DNA of 64,000 bases. It comes from Staphylococcus equorum. Lineage in GTDB: Bacteria; Bacillota; Bacilli; Staphylococcales; Staphylococcaceae. Below, in pieces: positions 27,470 through 38,751 of this stretch. Position 1 is the stretch's first letter. Every line of letters begins with the position of its first letter. The notes under the pieces were generated by a model, which saw only the letters and a list, made by a program, of their open reading frames with translations, was not told where the DNA came from and searched no databases. The translations under genes and the position numbers were made by a program. The DNA lies in the NCBI RefSeq assembly GCF_029024965.1, contig NZ_CP118982.1, positions 1,240,001 through 1,304,000 of the forward strand, read 5' to 3'.

Positions 27470-29101
27470 ATGTCTTTTTATTATGTTCAAAAACCATTTG
27501 AAAAATATGGTAAAACGTTGATAAATCACGTGAATATAAGTGTTGAAATAGGAGAACACATAGCGCTCGTGGGTGATAATGGTGTTGGTAAAACAACCTT
27601 ACTGAGTGAATTATACTTAAAGTATAGAGATAATGCATATCTTATGACGCAAGATATGACAGATTATTATAATGAAACTGGAATGGAATTTGTTTTATCT
27701 TTATTTCCAGAAATATTAAAATTAAAAAAAGAGATAACTTATAATTATGAAAAAATAGCTGATTATATAGCATATAATGGTTATGAAGTAGAACAAAAAA
27801 TTATTACACAAGCGAATTTATTTAATTTAACCGAAACTGATTTAGACAAACAAATGGGTCTTTTAAGTGGAGGACAACAAACACGCGTCGCATTATTACG
27901 TTCGATTATTTCAGAGAAAGATTTGATTTTATTAGATGAACCAACTAATCATCTTGATCAAACTATGCTTAATGATTTGATAACTCACATGAATAAATCA
28001 AAATGTACAATAATCTATGTATCTCATCACCGTGGCTTTATCAATGCAACTGCTAGTCATATCATAGAGATAAATCGAACACAGACAAGGAAATTTACGG
28101 GTAATTATAACCAGTATAAAGAAATTATAGATTTAGAGTTTCAAACACAAGTGAATGCTTATGAAAAACAGCAGAAAGAAGTTAAGAAGCTTGAAGACAC
28201 CATTAAAAGAGTTAAAGAATGGCATGCTGCTTCTAAGCAAACAACGAGTGTTCGCGATCCCTCTATGCAAAAACGATTGAGTAAATTAGCACAAAAATCA
28301 AAAGTAAAAGAATCACAATTAAATCAAAAATTAAACGAAAAAAATATCGAAGAACCCGAAAAAGATAATAGAAAGTTTCGTTTCGAACATCATGAAAAAA
28401 AGCGTAAACGTTATTTATTGAGGTTAGAAGATTTCAGTATTTCAATAAATGATCTTTGTATTTATAATCAAGCGAATTTCGAAATTAAGAATAATGAAAA
28501 CATTTTACTTACTGGACCTAATGGCAGTGGAAAATCACTATTAATCAACTTGATTAGACAAAAAATAAAACCTGATCAAGGCTTTATCCATATTACACCT
28601 TCACTTAAAATAGGTTATTTCGATCAACAAAATAATAATTTAACGTATCGTGAGACACCTTTAAATACTTTGTTAGCTTTAGAAGGTATGACACGTAGCC
28701 AGGCCCAAACGATTTTAGCTGCATTTGGTTTCGACCAAGATAAAATTATTGAACCCGTTGCTTATTTGTCAATGGGAGAGAAAAGTAGGTTGCAGTTTGT
28801 ATTATTATTTTTCTCAAATCCTAATTTATTGATATTAGACGAACCAACAAACTATTTTGATATCACAACACAAGACTTGATTATGGACATGATTCATAGT
28901 TTTAGTGGTCAAGTGCTCATTGTCACACATGACCAGTACTTACAATCACGATTCACAGCGACGCATTGGGAAGTATCCAATAAGCAACTTCATAATTTGA
29001 CGCTCAATCAATATCGTAAGACAAATACCGTTGATACTTTGAAATTATTAGATGATTACAAAACAATTGATGAAAGTGGACATTTTGAAACAGAGAACTA
29101 G
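27470..29101 (+). CDS. ABC-F ATPase, antibiotic-resistance type (Sal/Vga-like)
   Basis: The 543-aa protein has two ABC domains and no membrane helices, the ABC-F layout. Domain 1 has Walker A GDNGVGKT (35-42), signature LSGGQQ (132-137) and LILLDEPTNH with Glu157. Domain 2 has Walker A GPNGSGKS (349-356), signature LSMGE (433-437) and LLILDEPTNYFD with Glu458. Between them lies a long charged coiled-coil linker (about 215-305), the part that enters the ribosome in protection proteins. Length, linker and chromosomal setting resemble staphylococcal Sal proteins, linked to pleuromutilin/lincosamide/streptogramin A resistance. This is recognition by resemblance; the exact family and drug spectrum are not proved. 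ATG at 27470 follows GAGGAA; the longer frame to 27419 lies in the attenuator. Confidence 0.85.
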   Translation: MSFYYVQKPFEKYGKTLINHVNISVEIGEHIALVGDNGVGKTTLLSELYLKYRDNAYLMTQDMTDYYNETGMEFVLSLFPEILKLKKEITYNYEKIADYIAYNGYEVEQKIITQANLFNLTETDLDKQMGLLSGGQQTRVALLRSIISEKDLILLDEPTNHLDQTMLNDLITHMNKSKCTIIYVSHHRGFINATASHIIEINRTQTRKFTGNYNQYKEIIDLEFQTQVNAYEKQQKEVKKLEDTIKRVKEWHAASKQTTSVRDPSMQKRLSKLAQKSKVKESQLNQKLNEKNIEEPEKDNRKFRFEHHEKKRKRYLLRLEDFSISINDLCIYNQANFEIKNNENILLTGPNGSGKSLLINLIRQKIKPDQGFIHITPSLKIGYFDQQNNNLTYRETPLNTLLALEGMTRSQAQTILAAFGFDQDKIIEPVAYLSMGEKSRLQFVLLFFSNPNLLILDEPTNYFDITTQDLIMDMIHSFSGQVLIVTHDQYLQSRFTATHWEVSNKQLHNLTLNQYRKTNTVDTLKLLDDYKTIDESGHFETEN

Positions 29102-29161
29102 AAAATTTGATTAGATGGTGCTATCATTGGAACATTGATAAAATTGTTAGGAGTGTCAAAC

Positions 29162-30304
29162 ATGGAAGTATATGCAGATTATGCTGCAACAACACCAGTC
29201 AAACAAGCAGTTATAGATAAGATGATGGATGTTTATAGCGTTCATTATGGTAATCCGTCTTCTATTCATAGTATGGGAAGAGACGCAAGAAAATATCTCG
29301 ATGAATCGCGCAGAACGGTAGCGAAGATATTTAATGCTAAGCCAAGTGAAGTTATATTCACCAGTGGCGCTACTGAATCTAATAATACTGCAATAAAGGG
29401 TATTGCGTACGAACGTCAACATAAAGGTAAACACATCATTACATCTAAAATTGAACATCACTCTGTACTCCATGTTTTTGAACAACTCGAAAAAGAAGGC
29501 TTTGAAGTAACATATTTAGATGTGGATCACGAAGGCTTAATACAACTTGACCAATTAAAAGCAGCACTCACGGACGAAACAATTTTAGTGTCAATCATGT
29601 TTGTTAATAACGAAATAGGTACAGTCGAACCTATGTATGATATTGACGATATCATTGCTGAATCTAACGCTTTGTTTCACGTTGATGCAGTTCAAGCGAT
29701 AGGGCACTTGGAAATAGATTTTCATGAATTTAACATTGATGCGATGAGTATCACCGCACATAAATTTGGAGGTCCCAAAGGTGTGGGGACTTTATTAGTC
29801 AAAGATGATACAAAATTACAATTTCCACAATTAGGTGGGGAACAAGAAGCAAAACGAAGAGCAGGCACAGAAAATCTCCCACAAATTGTAGGGTTAGCTG
29901 AAGCTTTAACTTTAGCGAATAATCATATAAACGATAATAATGTTCATTTAATGAATTTGAAAAACCAATTTCTCGTTACATTACAAGAGCGCTCAGTTCC
30001 ATTTGAATTGAATGGTTCTATGACAGATTCAACAGGGCATATCGTTAATTTATATTTGCCTTTCGTTGATGTAGAAACGATGCTTACCTTATTGGATTTA
30101 TCTAATATATATGTCTCGTCAGGTTCTGCATGTACAGCAGGAACAACGACACCATCGCACGTTTTAGTAGCAATGTATGGCAATGAAGAACGTGCAAAAC
30201 ACTCTGTAAGATTTAGTTTCAATGAACAAACGACTGAACAAGAAATTAAATATATAACTGCAGAAATACACAAAATTTATCATAAATTTAAGGAGGAAAT
30301 ATAG
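29162..30304 (+). CDS. Cysteine desulfurase (IscS-like) paired with mnmA
   Basis: A class V PLP enzyme that takes sulfur from cysteine as a persulfide; next to mnmA it most likely feeds tRNA 2-thiouridine synthesis, as Bacillus YrvO does. The 380-aa protein has the PLP lysine in SITAHKFGGPKG (Lys201), TSGATESNN (68-76) and the catalytic Cys324 in SSGSACTAGTTTPSHV. ATG at 29162 follows TTAGGAGTG; an in-frame upstream start lacks a ribosome-binding site. The stop touches the mnmA start. No Fe-S scaffold gene is nearby, in line with a tRNA role. Confidence 0.94.
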   Translation: MEVYADYAATTPVKQAVIDKMMDVYSVHYGNPSSIHSMGRDARKYLDESRRTVAKIFNAKPSEVIFTSGATESNNTAIKGIAYERQHKGKHIITSKIEHHSVLHVFEQLEKEGFEVTYLDVDHEGLIQLDQLKAALTDETILVSIMFVNNEIGTVEPMYDIDDIIAESNALFHVDAVQAIGHLEIDFHEFNIDAMSITAHKFGGPKGVGTLLVKDDTKLQFPQLGGEQEAKRRAGTENLPQIVGLAEALTLANNHINDNNVHLMNLKNQFLVTLQERSVPFELNGSMTDSTGHIVNLYLPFVDVETMLTLLDLSNIYVSSGSACTAGTTTPSHVLVAMYGNEERAKHSVRFSFNEQTTEQEIKYITAEIHKIYHKFKEEI

Positions 30305-31417
<1,113 letters not shown>

Positions 31418-31429
31418 TACATTTTACTT

Positions 31430-31476
31430 AGAAATCGTTAGTAAGCTATATATTATAGTAACTAACGATTTCTTTT
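31430..31476 (+). terminator. Rho-independent terminator after mnmA
   Basis: AGAAATCGTTAGT (31430-31442) pairs perfectly with ACTAACGATTTCT, followed by T5 in TTTTTC. Confidence 0.88.
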
Positions 31477-31507
31477 TCTGAAATATGATTTAAAAAAGAT
31501 GAGCAAA

Positions 31508-31516
31508 TGTTATAAT
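31508..31516 (+). promoter_or_regulatory. Probable promoter of the TPR-recD2 pair
   Basis: TGTTATAAT (31508-31516) is an extended -10 located 25 bases before the TPR gene; the -35 is weak. Confidence 0.5.
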
Positions 31517-31541
31517 GAATAGTCAGAAATGAGGGTTTAAA

Positions 31542-32207
31542 TTGGATCAAGAACAAATATATAAATTAATTAAACAAGGTAATATTGAAGAAGCGTTAAC
31601 AGCATTATTTGCAAATATTGAAGAAAATCCCAAAGAAGTTGAAAACTATATAAATGCAGGTATTTTAATAGCCGAAGCGGGTGAAGTTGAAAAGGCTGAA
31701 AAGTTTTTTCAAAAAGCAATAACGCTCGATCCAGAAAATGGTGCGATTTATTATAATTTAGGCAATGTATATTATAATGAAGGACGATTTAGTGAAGCAA
31801 TCAAACTATATCAGCAAGCTCTAAAATACAATGTAGATTTAGTGGATACCAATTATATGATTGGTATGTCATTTAATCAACTAGAGGCATTTAAAGAAGC
31901 ATTACCGTTCCTAATGACTGCCGCTGAAAAAGATGACCGTAAAGACGTAGAAGTTCAATTTCAATATGGTCTTGTATTATGTCATTTAGAAATGTTTGAA
32001 CAAGCAATCACTCAATTGAACTATGTATTAACTTTAGATGAGAAGCATTCAGATGCTTTATATAATCTAGGCTTAGCTACTTATATGCAAACTGAAGATA
32101 CAACACAAGCAATTCAAATTTTCGAACGTGCAGTTGAAGCAAATCCAGAACATGTGATGAGTCAACACGCAATCAAAACTTTTAAATCTATAGCAGAGGA
32201 GGAATAA
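31542..32207 (+). CDS. TPR repeat protein (YrrB-like)
   Basis: The 221-aa product is built of about six tetratricopeptide repeats (for example ENGAIYYNLGNVYYNEGRFSEA and HSDALYNLGLATYMQTEDTTQA), a helical protein-binding scaffold, with no signal peptide. The Bacillus orthologue lies in the same position between mnmA (trmU) and recD2; its partner is unknown. The TTG start follows GAGGGTT. The recD2 ATG is three bases after the stop. Confidence 0.9.
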   Translation: MDQEQIYKLIKQGNIEEALTALFANIEENPKEVENYINAGILIAEAGEVEKAEKFFQKAITLDPENGAIYYNLGNVYYNEGRFSEAIKLYQQALKYNVDLVDTNYMIGMSFNQLEAFKEALPFLMTAAEKDDRKDVEVQFQYGLVLCHLEMFEQAITQLNYVLTLDEKHSDALYNLGLATYMQTEDTTQAIQIFERAVEANPEHVMSQHAIKTFKSIAEEE

Positions 32208-32210
32208 CTA

Positions 32211-34607
32211 ATGGAAGACCCTACATTATTTAACAATTCAATGATTAAAGGAACCGTGGATGCTATTTTATTTCAAAATAAAGAAAATTTTTATACGGTT
32301 TTAAAGGTAGATACAATTGAAACAAATGAAGATTTCGATTCAATGCCTACAATTGTAGGGTTTTTCCCGGAAATTGCTGAAGGTGATGTCTACACGTTTA
32401 AAGGCCAAGTTGTAACACATTCTAAATATGGTAAGCAACTCAAAGCTGAAACGTTTGAAAAAGAGTTGCCGCAAACAAAAGAAGCAATCATTAGTTATTT
32501 ATCCAGCGATCTTTTTAAAGGTATTGGTAAAAAAACTGCACAAAGTATTGTAAATAAGTTAGGCGAGAATGCCATTAGTGATATATTAAATGATCCTGCT
32601 GTTTTAGAAAAAGTACCGAGTCTACCAAAAAAGAAACAAAAGCAAATCGCAGAACAAATCGCTAGTAATCAAGAAACAGAACAAATCATTATACGACTTC
32701 ACGACTTAGGTTTTGGTCCGAAGCTTGCTATGGCAATATACCAAGCCTATTTAGGTGAGACACTTAAAGTTGTTGAAAATACACCATACCAATTGGTTTA
32801 TGATGTAAAAGGAATCGGTTTTAATAAAGCAGATGCTTTAGCACGTAACGTGGGAATTCAATTTAATGATGATGAACGTCTGAAAGCTGGTTTGTTATAT
32901 GTTTTAGAAGAAGAATGTATTAAACAAGGCCATACATATTTACCTACAAATAATGTTATGGAAATGACACAAGATATGTTGTCTCAACCACCAGCAGAAA
33001 TGATTGATGCACAACAACTTATAAATGTATTGCAAGATTTAGTAAATGATACGAAATTAATCCAACAAGAAAATGAAGTTGCTATACCAAGTTTGTATTA
33101 TTCAGAGTTGAAAAGTGTTCAAAACTTATATCGCAATTTTACGCATACAAATAAATTAAAAGAAATTGAGCAATCAGAATTATTGCTTGAAATTGGTGAA
33201 ATAGAAAACCGTAATGAAGTAACATATGCCGACTCACAAAGAGACGCGCTACAAACTGCAATCAATACTAAAATCATGCTACTAACTGGTGGTCCAGGTA
33301 CTGGTAAAACGACAGTAATCAAAGGTATCGTAGAGCTATATGCAGAGATTCATGGTTTATCGTTAGACTATGATGATTACCAAAATGACGATTACCCTGT
33401 TGTGCTTGCGGCACCTACCGGCAGAGCATCAAAGCGGCTTGCAGAATCTACAGGATTAGAAGCAATGACGATACATCGGCTCATTGGTTGGAATCAAGAT
33501 ACACAACCTGAAGATATTTTAGAAAATGAAATATCTGCAAAACTTATTATTATAGATGAGATGTCGATGGTTGATACATGGCTTTTTCATCAATTTTTGA
33601 GTGCAGTACCTATAGACGCACAAGTTATATTAGTAGGTGATGAAGATCAATTACCATCTGTTGGTCCTGGACAAGTGTTTAAAGATTTAATCGATTCAAA
33701 AGTTATCCCACGTGTCAATTTAACTGAAGTATACCGCCAACAAGACGGTTCTAGTATTATTGAGTTGGCACATAGAATGAAATTGGGCGAAGCAATTGAT
33801 ATTACACAGCGTTTCCATGATCGTAACTTTATCAAATGTACGACTGAACAAATACCCACAGTAGTTGAAAAAGTAGTGACAAGTGCAGTAAATAAAGGAT
33901 ATGACATGAGTGATATTCAGGTATTAGCACCTATGTATAAAGGTTCCGCAGGTATTAAAAAACTAAATACGGTCTTGCAAGATATATTGAACCCTAAAGA
34001 CAAAGATACTCGAGAAATTGAGTTTGGTGATGTTGTTTTTAGAAAAGGAGATAAGGTTTTACAACTTGTGAACCGACCAAGTGATAATATTTTTAATGGT
34101 GATATCGGTGTAATCGTAGGTATATTTTGGGCGAAAGAAAATGCATTAAATAAAGACATACTTGTCGTTGATTTTGAGGGCAATGAAATAACGTTTGTTC
34201 GAAAAGATTTATTAGAATTAACACATGCATATTGCACATCTATTCATAAGTCTCAGGGTTCTGAGTTTCCTATAGTCATCATGCCAATGGTCAAGCAATA
34301 TTTTAGAATGTTACAAAAACCTATTTTATATACAGGGCTTACTCGAGCGAAACAGTCGCTTATATTTTTAGGTGACCCACAAGCATTTGATATTGGATTG
34401 AAAACACACGGTCAAGTGAGAATGACACAATTATGTACATTTCTGAAAACTTATTTCAATAACGAAGTAACTGAAGATGCTGAAGATAGTATTGCAATCA
34501 GTAAAACAATTGATGCAGATATCATTTTGACTGAAGATAATATCTTTAAAATTAACCCTATGATCAACATGGGAGACATTTCACCATATGACTTTGTAGA
34601 AGATTGA
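32211..34607 (+). CDS. recD2: ATP-dependent DNA helicase RecD2
   Basis: RecD2 is a 5'-3' superfamily 1B helicase found in bacteria without RecBC partners, with roles in mismatch repair and fork processing. The 798-aa protein has an N-terminal OB/HhH region (about 1-330, KGIGKKTAQSIV and DVKGIGFNKADALA), Walker A TGGPGTGKTTV (about 358-368), Walker B LIIIDEMSMVDTW (about 444-456) and the late helicase motif AYCTSIHKSQGSEFP (about 675-690). Spacing to the TPR gene indicates cotranscription. The alaS promoter -35 overlaps its stop codon. Confidence 0.95.
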   Translation: MEDPTLFNNSMIKGTVDAILFQNKENFYTVLKVDTIETNEDFDSMPTIVGFFPEIAEGDVYTFKGQVVTHSKYGKQLKAETFEKELPQTKEAIISYLSSDLFKGIGKKTAQSIVNKLGENAISDILNDPAVLEKVPSLPKKKQKQIAEQIASNQETEQIIIRLHDLGFGPKLAMAIYQAYLGETLKVVENTPYQLVYDVKGIGFNKADALARNVGIQFNDDERLKAGLLYVLEEECIKQGHTYLPTNNVMEMTQDMLSQPPAEMIDAQQLINVLQDLVNDTKLIQQENEVAIPSLYYSELKSVQNLYRNFTHTNKLKEIEQSELLLEIGEIENRNEVTYADSQRDALQTAINTKIMLLTGGPGTGKTTVIKGIVELYAEIHGLSLDYDDYQNDDYPVVLAAPTGRASKRLAESTGLEAMTIHRLIGWNQDTQPEDILENEISAKLIIIDEMSMVDTWLFHQFLSAVPIDAQVILVGDEDQLPSVGPGQVFKDLIDSKVIPRVNLTEVYRQQDGSSIIELAHRMKLGEAIDITQRFHDRNFIKCTTEQIPTVVEKVVTSAVNKGYDMSDIQVLAPMYKGSAGIKKLNTVLQDILNPKDKDTREIEFGDVVFRKGDKVLQLVNRPSDNIFNGDIGVIVGIFWAKENALNKDILVVDFEGNEITFVRKDLLELTHAYCTSIHKSQGSEFPIVIMPMVKQYFRMLQKPILYTGLTRAKQSLIFLGDPQAFDIGLKTHGQVRMTQLCTFLKTYFNNEVTEDAEDSIAISKTIDADIILTEDNIFKINPMINMGDISPYDFVED

Positions 34608-34632
34608 CATTAGTAACGAAAGTAAATACAAT
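34604..34632 (+). promoter_or_regulatory. Promoter of the alaS T-box transcript
   Basis: A consensus TTGACA (34604-34609), a 17-base spacer and TACAAT (34627-34632). The -35 contains the TGA stop codon of recD2. Start of transcription is expected near 34639. Confidence 0.8.
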
Positions 34633-34638
34633 ATAATT

Positions 34639-34905
34639 AACTTAGCATAAAGGTGAGTAGACTGTGTTAGACAACAAGAGATGTACTGGTTGGTGGAAAG
34701 TACAGATAATACAGTTGAACGCTGCTTTATGTCAGTATAAATAATAACTAATTAAGTGATAAGTGTGAGTTAGTAAATTTTAAGAATAACTATCGTCTGA
34801 TATGTAAATCTTTAAAATTTAGATAGAAATAGATTTACTAATGCTTATAACCAGGGTGGTACCGCGAAACGTTCGTCCCTTTTATGAGGATGGGCGTTTT
34901 TTATT
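34639..34905 (+). promoter_or_regulatory. Alanine T-box riboswitch upstream of alaS
   Basis: The leader ends in the T-box core AGGGTGGTACCGCG (34853-34866) and a terminator with arms AACGTTCGTCC and GGATGGGCGTT then T6 (about 34868-34905). Stem I features are visible: AGAGATGTAC and GGTTGGTGGAAAGTAC near 34677-34702. A GCT alanine codon follows GAAC at 34721-34723 and is the best specifier; a second GCT is adjacent. Uncharged tRNA-Ala would favour read-through into alaS. Confidence 0.9.
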
Positions 34906-34960
34906 TTCAATTTTTTCTTATAACTGTTATAACTTGATTTGAGATGGAGGAATTTTAAGG

Positions 34961-37591
34961 ATGAAAAACTTAAAAGCTAGTGAAATTAGACAAAGTTTTA
35001 TTGATTATTTCGTTGAACAGGGACACATGGTTGAACCTTCAGCGCCGTTAGTGCCTATTGATGATGATTCTTTACTATGGATTAACTCTGGTGTTGCGAC
35101 ATTGAAAAAATATTTTGATGGTAGAGAAACACCGAGAAAACCTCGTATCGTGAATTCACAAAAAGCGATTCGTACCAATGACATTGAAAACGTAGGCTTT
35201 ACTGCACGACACCATACGTTCTTTGAAATGTTAGGAAACTTCTCAATTGGCGATTATTTTAAAAAAGAAGCAATCCAATTTGCATGGGAATTTTTAACAA
35301 GTGAGAAATGGATGGCAATGGATCCGAAATTACTTTATGTCACAGTTCATCCTGAAGATGTGGAAGCATATAGAATCTGGAATGAAGAAATGGGATTAGA
35401 AGAAAGTAGAATTATCCGAATTGAAGGTAATTTCTGGGATATAGGTGAAGGTCCTTCTGGTCCCAACACTGAAATATTCTATGATCGTGGCGATCAATTT
35501 GGTCATGATGATCCTGAAGAAGAAATGTATCCAGGTGGAGAAAATGAACGCTTTTTAGAAGTGTGGAATCTAGTGTTTAGCGAGTTTAATCATAATAAAG
35601 ATCACACTTATACACCATTACCAAACCAAAATATTGATACTGGCATGGGTCTAGAAAGAATGGCTTCTATCGCCCAAAATGTACGTACAAATTATGAAAC
35701 TGACTTATTTATGCCTATTATTCATGAAGTTGAAGCAGTTTCTGGCAAAAAATACTTAGAAAAAGATACGTATGATGTTGCCTTTAAAGTGATTTCTGAT
35801 CATATACGTACAATTGCGTTTGCCATTGCTGACGGTGCTTTACCTGCTAATGAAGGCAGAGGTTATGTATTGCGTAGATTGTTACGACGTGCTGTAAGAT
35901 TCAGTCAATCTCTAGAAATTAATGAACCATTTATGTATCAGTTGGTTGATATCGTTGCGGATATTATGGAACCTTATTATCCAAACGTAAAAGAAAAATC
36001 AGATTTTATTAAACGTGTTATTAAATCAGAGGAAGAACGTTTCCACGAAACTTTAGAAGAAGGGCTTGCAATATTAAATAATTTAGTTGCAAAAGCTAAA
36101 GATTCAACTCAGGAAATCAATGGTAAAGATGCGTTTAAATTATATGATACTTATGGTTTCCCAGTTGAATTAACTGAAGAAATCGCAACACAAGAAAACC
36201 TTTCTGTTGATATGCAGACTTTTGAAATTGAAATGGAACAACAAAGGAATAGAGCAAGACAAGCACGTCAAAGTTCTCAATCTATGCAGATTCAAAGTGA
36301 AGTATTGAAAAAAATAACTACTGAAAGTAAGTTTGTGGGTTACGACATCATGGATAAAGCAACAACGATTACTGATATTATCTATAACGGAGAATTAGTA
36401 GATACAGTTGAAGCTGGAGAAACAATTCATTTTGTATTAAGTGAAACACCTTTCTACGCTGTAAGTGGTGGACAAGTTGCAGACCAAGGCATAATCAGTA
36501 ACGAACAATTTGAAATTGTCGTGACTGAAGTAACGAAAGCACCGAATGGACAGAACTTACATACAGGTGAAGTTCAGTTTGGAACAGTTAGAAAAGATGC
36601 TGAAGTTTCTGCAAGCGTGAATCACGAAGACCGCCGTGCAATCAAGAAAAACCATAGTGCCACACACTTATTACATGCTGCTTTAAAAGAAGTGTTAGGT
36701 GATCATGTGAATCAAGCTGGTTCATTGGTTGAAGCAGACCGTTTAAGATTTGATTTCTCACATTTCGGACCTATGAGCCAGGCAGAGATTGATCGTGTTG
36801 AACAACGTGTTAACGAAGAGATTTGGAATAGCATCGATGTTAATATCCAAGAAATGCCAATAGATGAGGCTAAGCAAATAGGTGCTATGGCACTATTTGG
36901 TGAAAAATATGGTGATGTAGTAAGAGTTGTAAATATGGCACCATATTCTATTGAGTTATGTGGTGGCATCCATGTGAATAATACTTCTGAAATTGGATTG
37001 TTTAAAATTGTTAGTGAATCAGGTACAGGTGCAGGCGTGCGTCGTATCGAAGCATTTACAAGTAAATCAGCATTTCTATATTTAGAATCTGTACAAGAGA
37101 AATTTAATGCTGTTAAGACTCAAGTTAAAGTTAAAACAGATGAGCAAGTATTAGAAAAAATAGTGCAAATGCAATCTGATGAAAAAGAACTTACAAAACA
37201 ATTAGAGCAAAAAAACAAGGAAGTTACAGCCTTAAAAATGGGTGATATCACTGACCAAGTTGAAGATATAAATGGCTTGAAAGTTTTAGCGACAGAAGTT
37301 GAAGTTGCAAATGCCAAAGCAATTCGTGAAACGATGGATGACTTTAAATCGAAATTACAAGATACAGTAATCGTATTAGTAAGTAACGTAGATGGAAAAG
37401 TATCATTAGTTGCCACTGTACCAAAAGAATTAACTGCTAAAGTGAAAGCAGGAGATATTATTAAAAACATGGCACCTATTGTAGGTGGAAAAGGCGGAGG
37501 CCGTCCTGACATGGCTCAGGGTGGAGGTACTCAACCTGAAAACATCACAGAATCATTACGTTTCATTAAAGATTACATTAAATCTCTATAA
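34961..37591 (+). CDS. alaS: Alanyl-tRNA synthetase
   Basis: AlaS charges tRNA-Ala and edits mischarged Ser and Gly. The 876-aa protein has the class II core (about 1-240, with [18 protein letters not shown]), the tRNA-binding part with [15 protein letters not shown] (about 299-313), the editing domain with the zinc ligands HSATHLLH (about 565-572) and CGGIHV (about 667-672), and the C-Ala domain with the glycine-rich [16 protein letters not shown] end. GGAGGAATTT precedes the ATG. Control is by the T-box upstream. Confidence 0.97.
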   Translation: MKNLKASEIRQSFIDYFVEQGHMVEPSAPLVPIDDDSLLWINSGVATLKKYFDGRETPRKPRIVNSQKAIRTNDIENVGFTARHHTFFEMLGNFSIGDYFKKEAIQFAWEFLTSEKWMAMDPKLLYVTVHPEDVEAYRIWNEEMGLEESRIIRIEGNFWDIGEGPSGPNTEIFYDRGDQFGHDDPEEEMYPGGENERFLEVWNLVFSEFNHNKDHTYTPLPNQNIDTGMGLERMASIAQNVRTNYETDLFMPIIHEVEAVSGKKYLEKDTYDVAFKVISDHIRTIAFAIADGALPANEGRGYVLRRLLRRAVRFSQSLEINEPFMYQLVDIVADIMEPYYPNVKEKSDFIKRVIKSEEERFHETLEEGLAILNNLVAKAKDSTQEINGKDAFKLYDTYGFPVELTEEIATQENLSVDMQTFEIEMEQQRNRARQARQSSQSMQIQSEVLKKITTESKFVGYDIMDKATTITDIIYNGELVDTVEAGETIHFVLSETPFYAVSGGQVADQGIISNEQFEIVVTEVTKAPNGQNLHTGEVQFGTVRKDAEVSASVNHEDRRAIKKNHSATHLLHAALKEVLGDHVNQAGSLVEADRLRFDFSHFGPMSQAEIDRVEQRVNEEIWNSIDVNIQEMPIDEAKQIGAMALFGEKYGDVVRVVNMAPYSIELCGGIHVNNTSEIGLFKIVSESGTGAGVRRIEAFTSKSAFLYLESVQEKFNAVKTQVKVKTDEQVLEKIVQMQSDEKELTKQLEQKNKEVTALKMGDITDQVEDINGLKVLATEVEVANAKAIRETMDDFKSKLQDTVIVLVSNVDGKVSLVATVPKELTAKVKAGDIIKNMAPIVGGKGGGRPDMAQGGGTQPENITESLRFIKDYIKSL

Positions 37592-37660
37592 CTTCAATGC
37601 ATAGTAATGTAGAATGTAAATAAGAACTTTTTTTACTTGATACGAAGGAGTGCTAAAAGA

Positions 37661-37921
37661 ATGGAAAATTTTGATAAAACAATGAAGTTTAATTACGATG
37701 AAATTCCAAAAGAAGATGTCAAAACAGTATTGAAAAATGTCTATAATACGTTGGAAGAAAGAGGATATAACCCTGTAAATCAAATCGTAGGTTATTTACT
37801 ATCAGGTGATCCAGCTTATATACCTCGTAATAACGAGGCTAGAAACCAAATACGCCGCATAGATCGTGACGATATTATGGAAGAACTTGTTTCGAATTAT
37901 TTACAAGAGAATTCAAAATAA
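37661..37921 (+). CDS. IreB family regulatory phosphoprotein (UPF0297)
   Basis: The 86-aa product matches the IreB family, including the conserved [18 protein letters not shown] block (about 44-61). In Enterococcus IreB is a substrate of the PASTA kinase IreK and lowers cephalosporin tolerance; the role in staphylococci is less clear. The family has threonines near the N terminus (here Thr7). ATG at 37661 follows AAGGAG. The ireB-ruvX-DUF1292 trio is conserved in Firmicutes. Confidence 0.92.
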   Translation: MENFDKTMKFNYDEIPKEDVKTVLKNVYNTLEERGYNPVNQIVGYLLSGDPAYIPRNNEARNQIRRIDRDDIMEELVSNYLQENSK

Positions 37922-37924
37922 TAT

Positions 37925-38353
37925 ATGTTAAAGCATAAGATATTAGGTTTAGACGTTGGAAGTAAGACTGTAGGCATTGCAGTAAGTGATTTAATGGGTT
38001 GGACAGCCCAAGGATTAGACACACTCCGTATAGACGAAGAAAACAATGAACTAGGTATTGAACAATTAGTAAAAATTATAAAAAAAGAGAATGTTGGCTC
38101 TGTTGTTATAGGTTTACCTAAAAATATGAACAATTCTATTGGATTTCGAGGCGAGGCTTCGTTACAATACAAGGAGCAACTTCAAGAAGCACTGCCATCT
38201 GTAGAGATAATTATGTGGGATGAACGATTAAGTACCATGGCTGCAGAACGTTCTTTACTGGAAGCAGATGTTTCTAGACAGAAACGAAAAAAAGTAATAG
38301 ACAAAATGGCAGCAGTTTTTATATTGCAAGGCTATTTAGACTCTATTCAATAA
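37925..38353 (+). CDS. ruvX: Putative Holliday junction resolvase/pre-16S rRNA nuclease RuvX (YqgF)
   Basis: The 142-aa RNase H-fold protein shows [17 protein letters not shown] (about 5-21) with the first catalytic Asp, [13 protein letters not shown] (about 59-71) and [11 protein letters not shown] (about 98-108). YqgF proteins are tied to 16S rRNA 5'-end processing in E. coli, and the resolvase name comes from fold similarity. The ATG is three bases after the ireB stop. Confidence 0.93.
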   Translation: MLKHKILGLDVGSKTVGIAVSDLMGWTAQGLDTLRIDEENNELGIEQLVKIIKKENVGSVVIGLPKNMNNSIGFRGEASLQYKEQLQEALPSVEIIMWDERLSTMAAERSLLEADVSRQKRKKVIDKMAAVFILQGYLDSIQ

Positions 38354-38369
38354 AAAGGAGCGTTTAATA

Positions 38370-38702
38370 ATGACAGAACAGAATAAAGATGCAGAATTAG
38401 AAATTAACAACGAAGAGGAATTATTAACACTATATGATGAAGAAGGTAATGAAGTTTTATACCGTAAAGTCCTAGAATTTTTCCACCCAGAATTCAAAAA
38501 AGAATATGTCATTCTTGCTGAAGAAGGCGCTGAATCTGATGATGAAGATTTAATTGAATTAGTACCAATGATCAACGAACCAGACGAAAATGGTGAAGGT
38601 GGTAAATTCTTACCTGTTGAAACAGATGAGGAGTGGGATATGATTGAAGAAGTAGTTAATACTGAAATGGACGATCATGACCACGATCACGACCACGAAT
38701 AA
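38370..38702 (+). CDS. DUF1292 (UPF0473) protein with His-Asp tail
   Basis: The 110-aa acidic protein has the DUF1292 core ([21 protein letters not shown] start, then [12 protein letters not shown] and [15 protein letters not shown]). Function is unknown; it always travels with ireB and ruvX. The C terminus here is a run of alternating His and Asp ([10 protein letters not shown]), which could bind divalent metal. AAAGGAGCG precedes the ATG. Two hairpin terminators follow. Confidence 0.9.
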   Translation: MTEQNKDAELEINNEEELLTLYDEEGNEVLYRKVLEFFHPEFKKEYVILAEEGAESDDEDLIELVPMINEPDENGEGGKFLPVETDEEWDMIEEVVNTEMDDHDHDHDHE

Positions 38703-38751
38703 AATAACTATAAAAGCCACATATAGTCTCGTATAGGACTAATAAATAACT

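Noticed and set aside
33647..34237. Two long minus-strand frames opposite recD2
   Set aside because: They follow the codon periodicity of the real gene on the other strand and have no starts with ribosome-binding sites.
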